DNA from: Facklamia sp964471435
GTDB taxonomy: Bacteria; Bacillota; Bacilli; Lactobacillales; Aerococcaceae
Assembly (NCBI GenBank): GCA_964471435.1
Contig: CAYYGA010000001.1
Span: 149,774 to 213,773, forward strand
Reading direction: 5' to 3'
Length of the DNA: 64,000 nucleotides
A program made the position numbers and the translations under genes. A model generated the notes under the pieces. The model worked only from the letters and a program-made list of their open reading frames with translations, did not search any database and was not told the origin of the DNA. How positions within the stretch are numbered: the stretch's first letter is position 1; each line of letters starts with the position of its first letter. Shown here one piece after another: positions 58,890-64,000 of the stretch.

Positions 58890-61082
58890 TTATTCTTTTT
58901 GCTGCGGTAATTGTTGGAGTCCGATACGGCTGCGTTTTTTATCGAGTGAAATAACTTCCACTTCTACAATATCTCCAACGGCCACTACATCGCTTGGATG
59001 TTTAATAAACTGTCCTCTTTTCTTAAACAACTGAGAAATATGAATTAAACCATCTTCTTTTACACCAATATCAATAAAAGCTCCAAAATCCACTACGTTG
59101 CGGACAACTCCTTGTAGCTGCATACCTTCAGCCAGGTCTTCCATAGTCATCACGTCATCTCTTAAAATAGGAGCATCCTGGCCGTCACGAATATCATGAC
59201 GTGGATTCCTCAATCCTAAAAGAATGTCTTGAGCTGTCTCTTCCCCAATATCATACTTTTGGGCAATTTCTATAGAGGAGAACGCTTCTAATTTAGCAGT
59301 CGCTTCTTCACTTCCTAATTGGATGTTATCGAGCTGTAAATCAGAAAGAATTTTTTCTGCAACCGGATAGGACTCCGGATGAATAGAAGTTTGGTCTAAT
59401 GGATTATCGCCCTCCATTATCCTTAAAAAGCCTACGGCCTGCTCATAAGTCTTTGGACCTAAGCGTTTTACTTCTTTAATTTCTTTTCGATTTTTAAATT
59501 CACCAATATCATTACGCAAGGTAATTACATTTTTGGCTGTGGTAGCAGTCATACCTGACACACGTTTTAAAAGCTCACTAGAAGCAGTATTAATATCCAC
59601 TCCTACTTGGTTAACAGTCATATTCACGACAAAATCCAACTCTTCATTTAACATGTTTTGACTGACATCATGTTGATACTGCCCGACCCCCATCGATTTG
59701 GGATCAATTTTTATTAATTCTGCCAAAGGATCTTGCAGACGGCGTGCAATACTGACTGCACTTCTTTCTTCTACTTGAAAATCCGGGAATTCTTCTCTCG
59801 CAATCGCACTGGCGGAGTAAACGGATGCCCCTGCTTCATTTACTACAATAAATTGAACCGTACGATCTAATTCTTTGACCACTTCGGCTACAAATTGTTC
59901 AGATTCCCGGCTGGCCGTTCCATTCCCTATGGCTATAACATCGACGTGATGTCTTTCAATCATCTCGACTAAAGCCGGACGTGCCTGGGCTCTTTGTTGA
60001 GCCTTCGCCGGAGGATGCGGATAAATGACACCTTTATCAATTACCTGCCCGGTAGGAGTAATTACTGCCAGTTTACATCCTGTTCGGTAAGCAGGATCTA
60101 AGCCTAAAACTACCTTACCTTTTAAAGGCGGCTGCAGTAATAAATTCCTTAAATTTTCTCCAAAAATTTGGATAGCATGCTCATCGGCTTTTTCATTAAA
60201 TTCAGAGCGGATTTCACGCTCAATTGCTGGAGCAATGAAACGTTTATAAGCATCCCGAATGGCTGCTTCTATGATTGTTTGTTGTTCTAGGTTATGCTGC
60301 GGATCGATAAAACGTTTAATCATATATTGAATCGCTGGCTCATCATCTACTTGGATTTTCAAAGTAAGGACGCCTTCTTTTTCAGCCCGATTGGTGGCTA
60401 AAATTCGGTGTTCTGGTAAATTCATTAACTTTTCCTTGAAGTCATAATACATTTCATAAACGCCACGCTCGTCTAGGCTTTCATCTTTTAATCCGGTGAC
60501 CCAGACCCCATTATAACGGGTGTATTTACGAATAAATTCCCGGAATTCTGCATTATCTGAAACGTATTGAGCAATAATTTCATGGACACCTGCCCGAACT
60601 GCTTCTACGTCAGCTACTTCTTCATTAATAAACTCTTCAGCTTTCTGGTCAAAAGACACAGTTAGTGCTTTATTTTTCAGCAGCCACTGTGCCAGCGGTT
60701 CTAATCCCTTTTCAATCGCTATGGTGGCCTTGGTACGGCGTTTTTGTTTATAAGGACGGTATAAATCTTCTACTTGCTGCAGTGTCTGAGCTTGTTGAAT
60801 CTGTTCAATTAGCTCGGGATTTAATTTCCCCTGCTCTTCAATCGCAGCGGCAACTTCTTCTTTTCGCTTAGACAGGTTAAGCGCATAGCGGTACTCCTTG
60901 TCTATATCATGTATTTGCACTTCATCTAAGGAGCCGGTAGCTTCTTTACGGTATCGTGCAATAAAAGGAATCGTATTCCCTTCTTCTAATAGATTTAGTA
61001 CTGCTGCGACTTGTTTATTTTTTATTTTTAACTGCTGGCTAATTTGACCAACCAGACTGTTTTGTAAATCAACTTGTGGCAT
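58890..61082 (-). CDS. tex: Tex-family RNA-binding protein (S1 domain)
   Basis: A 730-aa conserved nucleic-acid-binding protein linked to transcription or RNA metabolism. The N-terminal Tex helical region has 'EEGNTIPFIARYRKEATGSL'; the YqgF/RuvC-like domain 'KVVLGLDPAYRTGCKLAVIT'; helix-hairpin-helix elements 'INTASSELLKRVSGMTATTA'; and the C-terminal S1 domain 'GMQLQGVVRNVVDFGAFIDI'. The order and length are standard. It begins inside the end of the phosphatase gene (14-bp overlap), so the two are coupled. Confidence 0.96.
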   Translation of the reverse strand: MPQVDLQNSLVGQISQQLKIKNKQVAAVLNLLEEGNTIPFIARYRKEATGSLDEVQIHDIDKEYRYALNLSKRKEEVAAAIEEQGKLNPELIEQIQQAQTLQQVEDLYRPYKQKRRTKATIAIEKGLEPLAQWLLKNKALTVSFDQKAEEFINEEVADVEAVRAGVHEIIAQYVSDNAEFREFIRKYTRYNGVWVTGLKDESLDERGVYEMYYDFKEKLMNLPEHRILATNRAEKEGVLTLKIQVDDEPAIQYMIKRFIDPQHNLEQQTIIEAAIRDAYKRFIAPAIEREIRSEFNEKADEHAIQIFGENLRNLLLQPPLKGKVVLGLDPAYRTGCKLAVITPTGQVIDKGVIYPHPPAKAQQRAQARPALVEMIERHHVDVIAIGNGTASRESEQFVAEVVKELDRTVQFIVVNEAGASVYSASAIAREEFPDFQVEERSAVSIARRLQDPLAELIKIDPKSMGVGQYQHDVSQNMLNEELDFVVNMTVNQVGVDINTASSELLKRVSGMTATTAKNVITLRNDIGEFKNRKEIKEVKRLGPKTYEQAVGFLRIMEGDNPLDQTSIHPESYPVAEKILSDLQLDNIQLGSEEATAKLEAFSSIEIAQKYDIGEETAQDILLGLRNPRHDIRDGQDAPILRDDVMTMEDLAEGMQLQGVVRNVVDFGAFIDIGVKEDGLIHISQLFKKRGQFIKHPSDVVAVGDIVEVEVISLDKKRSRIGLQQLPQQKE

Positions 61083-61806
61083 TAATATCTCCTTCTAAAA
61101 CGGGAACAGAATATATATCGACTACAACATTGGGGCGAATCTGCAAAGCGTGGAGCTCCCCTCCATACACACATCCGCCGTCAATTCCCCACTTCATATC
61201 TTCACGCCAAACGGAAGCATCATGATAATTCTGATGTAAGACCATATTGGGTGTATGACCGAAAATAATTTGTTTATTGGTCGTATTGGGAGCTGAATGA
61301 AATTTATCACGCAGCCATAAAAAATCATGTGAAGAAGTATTTTGCCAGTCATTCAGACTTAAATCAACCCCTGCATGGACGATAATAAAATTACCATAAG
61401 TCGTAAAGTAAGGCCGTTGAGTTAACCACTCTTCTAAGTGAGGGAAGTGGCTTTTAATTTGACGGGCAAGTTTACGAGCTTGGGATTTAACAATACTTTC
61501 TTCTTCAATTTCTAATAATTGGCTGAGAGTAGATGCTCCCCCATTTATTATATAGTGATTAAAATAGCTGGTAGGATTTTTAAGATAATTTAACAGCATT
61601 TCTTCATGGTTGCCTCTTAAGCAAATTGCCTGGTAATCTTTTTCAAGCTCCCATATACATTTAAGAACCTTAGCAGAAGCATACCCACGATCGATATAGT
61701 CTCCTACAAAAATTAATTGCTGGTCAGTAGATCTCCAAAAAGTTAATAAAAGATCAAGCTCTTCAAACATACCGTGGATATCGCCTACTACAAAGGCTTC
61801 TTTCAT
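61069..61806 (-). CDS. Calcineurin-like metallophosphatase (PrpA/ApaH-type)
   Basis: A 245-aa serine/threonine- or dinucleotide-type phosphatase. Metal-binding motifs in order: 'VVGDIHGMFEELD', 'FVGDYIDRGYASAK', 'CLRGNHEEMLL', 'IVHAGVD' and 'IFGHTPNMV', the GDxHG-GDxxDRG-GNHE set. The start at 61806 gives the usual family N-terminus and an AGGA just upstream; a longer GTG start at 61836 overlaps GGAGG too closely to be used. It overlaps tex by 14 bp. The natural substrate is unknown. Confidence 0.9.
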   Translation of the reverse strand: MKEAFVVGDIHGMFEELDLLLTFWRSTDQQLIFVGDYIDRGYASAKVLKCIWELEKDYQAICLRGNHEEMLLNYLKNPTSYFNHYIINGGASTLSQLLEIEEESIVKSQARKLARQIKSHFPHLEEWLTQRPYFTTYGNFIIVHAGVDLSLNDWQNTSSHDFLWLRDKFHSAPNTTNKQIIFGHTPNMVLHQNYHDASVWREDMKWGIDGGCVYGGELHALQIRPNVVVDIYSVPVLEGDINATS

Positions 61807-62069
61807 TGTTTTCCTATTAACTTCGATCGGGTACACCTCCCATACTCTCCTTAATCATCTTAGTTGAGTATACCATATTCTGAAAAGACACGGATAGAGA
61901 ACTTTTTCAATATCCTGCGACCACTTATAGTTTATATAAGACATTTTTTAGTATCAAATAATGCTGTAATAAAGGTAAGTCCTTCTATTTAATCCTTGAA
62001 TCGTTTTAATTTATTCTACTATACCCTTTGTGTTAAGCTGTATTTATCAAATACAAGGAGGAATAAGGT

Positions 62070-62963
62070 ATGACTGACAAAATGCAAGATCCTCGTAAAA
62101 TGTACTATTATAATACGGAGTATTCTACAGATAATTTCGAACAATCTCCGGCGCTTCAAAAAGATATGAAGCCTAAACCGGACTGTGGTGAAGAATCTTA
62201 TAAAGGCAACGGCCGCTTAGCCGGTATGAATGCTTTAATTACGGGTGCTGATTCAGGTATCGGAAGGGCAGCTGCGATTGCCTACGCGCGTGAAGGAGCA
62301 AATGTCGCGATTCATTATATTCCTGGGGAAGAGCCGGACGCTCAGGAAGTTTTAGATATCATTAAAGACTGCGGTGTAAAAGCCTCTATGTTTGAAGGTG
62401 ACTTCCGTCAGGACGGGGTGATCAGCGGGATTATTCAAAAAGTAGTGGATGATTTTGGCAGTTTGGATATTTTGGTCTTGAATGCTGCGCAGCAGTTTGC
62501 TCAAAAGGAATTAGCTGACTTAAGTATGGAACAAGTTAATGATACTTTTAAAGTTAATATTATCAGCATGTTTGAAGCGGCTAAAGAAGCTGAAAAGCAT
62601 TTAAAGCCAGGTGCCAGTATTATCACGACCACTTCTGTTCAATCCTTTAATCCAAGTACTACTTTAATGGATTATGCTGCTACTAAAGGAGCGATTTCTA
62701 ACTTTACGATGAACCTCTCTTCTTACTTTGCCCCTAAAGGAATCCGAGTCAATGGTGTTGCCCCGGGACCTTTCTGGACGCCTCTTCAATTAGATGGAGG
62801 ACAACCCAAAGAAGATATTCCAGAGTTTGGCCAGAACGCTGATTTAGGCCGTGCCGGCCAACCGGTAGAATTAGCTCCTATTTATGTCTTTTTAGCTTCC
62901 GCAGAAGCAAGTTACGTCACCGGCCAAATTTATGGCGCAACAGGCGGACAGGCAATTAATTAA
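62070..62963 (+). CDS. YghA/YhxC-type SDR with N-terminal extension
   Basis: A 297-aa SDR of the general-stress subgroup: about 45 residues ('MQDPRKMYYYNTEYSTDNFE') precede the Rossmann fold. Cofactor loop 'ALITGADSGIGRAAAI'; structural 'LNAAQQFAQ'; catalytic Ser in 'TTTSVQSF' and Tyr/Lys in 'MDYAATKGAISNF'; tail 'SYVTGQIYGATGGQAIN'. These reductases are stress-induced in Bacillus and E. coli, with unclear substrates. ATG behind AAGGAGGAATAAGG; no sigma-B promoter is obvious. Confidence 0.93.
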   Translation: MTDKMQDPRKMYYYNTEYSTDNFEQSPALQKDMKPKPDCGEESYKGNGRLAGMNALITGADSGIGRAAAIAYAREGANVAIHYIPGEEPDAQEVLDIIKDCGVKASMFEGDFRQDGVISGIIQKVVDDFGSLDILVLNAAQQFAQKELADLSMEQVNDTFKVNIISMFEAAKEAEKHLKPGASIITTTSVQSFNPSTTLMDYAATKGAISNFTMNLSSYFAPKGIRVNGVAPGPFWTPLQLDGGQPKEDIPEFGQNADLGRAGQPVELAPIYVFLASAEASYVTGQIYGATGGQAIN

Positions 62964-62998
62964 CTATTAGACTATAGAACATTTGAATAATTCTTAAG

Positions 62999-63041
62999 GA
63001 TATGCCCCGCTTAAACAGAGAATGAATGGGGCATATCTTTT
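62999..63041 (+). terminator. Intrinsic terminator after the YghA-like SDR gene
   Basis: GATATGCCCC (62999-63008) pairs perfectly with GGGGCATATC (63028-63037), followed by a T-run. Confidence 0.93.
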
Positions 63042-63190
63042 TTTAGGCTTGAATATCTTTAATGATTTACATAGTATTTAATAACTTAAAAAGAGTTACA
63101 AATTTTGTTCTTCTGAATCATTAACTTCAAAGGTATAAACAAGCTGATTTATTATATTAGTAAGTTAATTTATGCGTAAATTATAAAACA

Positions 63191-63220
63191 AAAAGACTCA
63201 GTAACATTCCCTCCTGAGTC
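63191..63220 (-). terminator. Intrinsic terminator after the DUF4385 gene
   Basis: GACTCAG (63195-63201) pairs with CTGAGTC (63214-63220); on the minus strand TTTTTGTTTT follows. The region between it and the SDR terminator is featureless. Confidence 0.78.
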
Positions 63221-63321
63221 CCTTATAAATGTTTGTATTACTTTTTCCATATCTGCCTTCATTAAAAAATAGACCTTCTAATAAGTCTGATTCATTTTTA
63301 AAGCCGATGAATATTTAATAG

Positions 63322-63768
63322 TTAACCATATTGCTTTTGATGGTTTTTTTTCAGCTTTAAATACTCTTCATCTTCTCGGACTATTATCCATTTCTCTTCA
63401 AAAATAGCCGCTGATTTCGCTTTCTCTTCATCGATTGTTCTTTCTTTTATTTCACCATTCTCGTCATATTTTCTGCCGCCTTTATAATTAGCATAACGTC
63501 TGGAACGTGTGTAGCCCATTTGAAGAAACTTTCGAGCCATATCCATTCCGACAAAATCCTGGTCTGCTTTGTAGTCTAAATACATTTGAAAAATCTTCTC
63601 AGACGAATTAGTCGCAATTTCAGGTGTTTTAAAGCGCCAGTGGGGAAGAATTTCACTTTTATAGGGTTCGACCAATAAAACACCCTGCTCCCCTCGCCCC
63701 ACTTTGTACAATTCAGGTTGTTCACGAAAATTGATCTTTTCAAAATCTAAATCATAGTCGAATGCCAT
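63322..63768 (-). CDS. DUF4385-family protein
   Basis: A 148-aa acidic/basic-rich cytosolic protein beginning 'MAFDYDLDFEKINFREQPEL' and containing 'GRGEQGVLLVEPYKSEILPH', 'HWRFKTPEIA', 'FVGMDMARKFLQMGYTRSRR' and 'YANYKGGRKYDENG'. This pattern is that of DUF4385, found in many bacteria and some phages, of unknown function. ATG behind AGAGGTGATAAG. It stands alone with its own terminator. Confidence 0.85.
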   Translation of the reverse strand: MAFDYDLDFEKINFREQPELYKVGRGEQGVLLVEPYKSEILPHWRFKTPEIATNSSEKIFQMYLDYKADQDFVGMDMARKFLQMGYTRSRRYANYKGGRKYDENGEIKERTIDEEKAKSAAIFEEKWIIVREDEEYLKLKKNHQKQYG

Positions 63769-63894
63769 CTTATCACCTCTCGAATTGATTCCTTATATGG
63801 CTGTAAAACTTTTAGAAGGGTGCCGAAATACTCTTTACTGCTATTTAAATTATACCACACAGCTTTTGTTTCACGAATAGTTTATTAAAAAAAC

Positions 63895-63914
63895 CACCCC
63901 AGATAACTGAGGTG
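63895..63914 (-). terminator. Intrinsic terminator of the right-edge gene
   Basis: CACCCCAG (63895-63902) pairs with CTGAGGTG (63907-63914), with one G-U pair; on the minus strand TTTTTTT follows. It lies about 45 bp beyond the stop codon of the edge gene. Confidence 0.8.
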
Positions 63915-63959
63915 ATAAAAGGGTAGTATTTCATTTTAAATTATACTTTTTAAAAAGAC

Positions 63960-64000
63960 TTATTCTAAGCCTAAATGTCCTTTAACCATTTCTTCTATAC
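63960..64000 (-). CDS. 3' end of a gene cut by the window edge
   Basis: A minus-strand frame enters from the right edge and ends 'IEEMVKGHLGLE' then TAA at 63960-63962. Only 12 codons are visible. The terminator just downstream supports a real gene end. No identity can be given. Confidence 0.45.
   Translation of the reverse strand, partial: IEEMVKGHLGLE

Noticed and set aside
61807..62069. A sigma-B-type promoter before the YghA-like SDR gene.
   Set aside because: No GTTT-N13-15-GGGTAT arrangement is present on the plus strand; the stress link rests only on the family.
63038..63321. Possible small gene or RNA between the SDR and DUF4385 genes.
   Set aside because: A 20-codon frame from 63062 lacks a ribosome site; only the DUF4385 terminator is supported.
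1..64000. CRISPR arrays, prophage, integrases, transposases and rRNA.
   Set aside because: No spaced direct repeats, phage structural genes, recombinase motifs or rRNA signatures were seen on either strand.

Overview
The window is low-GC, densely coded DNA from a Gram-positive bacterium of the class Bacilli, most likely order Lactobacillales. This rests on the pcrA-ligA-camS-gatCAB block, a CamS lipoprotein, an M29 aminopeptidase S, YitT and GlsB membrane proteins, a GH73 glucosaminidase, strong AGGAGG ribosome sites and intrinsic terminators. The genus cannot be fixed by eye; an Aerococcaceae- or Carnobacteriaceae-like organism is a guess. There is no phage, IS element, CRISPR array, rRNA or plasmid gene. 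One tRNA is present, tRNA-Leu(GAG).

Layout. 1-5.1 kb: edge of a membrane-anchored protein, flavodoxin, pepS, a small membrane protein, a GT4 glycosyltransferase and map. 5.3-11.8 kb: a YrdC-like protein, then a leucine operon (leuA, leuB, a degenerate LeuD-like gene, leuC, leuD) preceded by a previously untracked 19-codon leader peptide ending in four Leu codons and a terminator hairpin, so the operon looks attenuated. 11.9-19.4 kb: the most unusual locus. A SsuABC/TauABC-type importer with two duplicated, Cys-conserved, non-lipoprotein binding proteins is divergent from a double-cubane-cluster-type reductase (HgdB/YjiM family), its ATP-dependent activase (HgdC/YjiL family), and a secreted protein made of two AhpD/CMD-like CxxC domains. 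19.4-24.7 kb: a complete peptide/nickel-type ABC importer.

24.7-31 kb: ZIP transporter, GNAT, acyl-ACP thioesterase, GlsB-like protein, a C39-like papain-fold protein, a DEAD-box helicase and an oxidoreductase. 31-33.5 kb: OB-like protein plus uvrC. 33.6-43.8 kb: yitT and the pcrA-ligA-camS-gatC-gatA-gatB operon (translation fidelity, DNA repair and replication). 43.9-49 kb: a PurK-like ATP-grasp protein with a lost metal ligand, a membrane-bound glucosaminidase with an HTH protein, and a zinc-ribbon membrane protein carrying a beta-lactamase fold without catalytic residues. 49-55.4 kb: MacB/FtsX-type exporter, RlmI-like methyltransferase and a secreted protein of unknown function. 55.6-64 kb: alanine:cation symporter, tRNA-Leu, SDR, tex, a metallophosphatase, a YghA-like SDR, a DUF4385 protein and the edge of a further gene.

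The strongest candidate for an undescribed system is 11.9-19.3 kb. Import of an unknown small substrate by unusual Cys-bearing binding proteins appears tied, through a shared divergent control region, to ATP-driven low-potential reduction by a double-cubane enzyme and to an extracytoplasmic thiol-redox protein. Functions of the parts come from family knowledge; the coupling is inferred from gene order. All homology statements are by-eye recognition; no searches were run.
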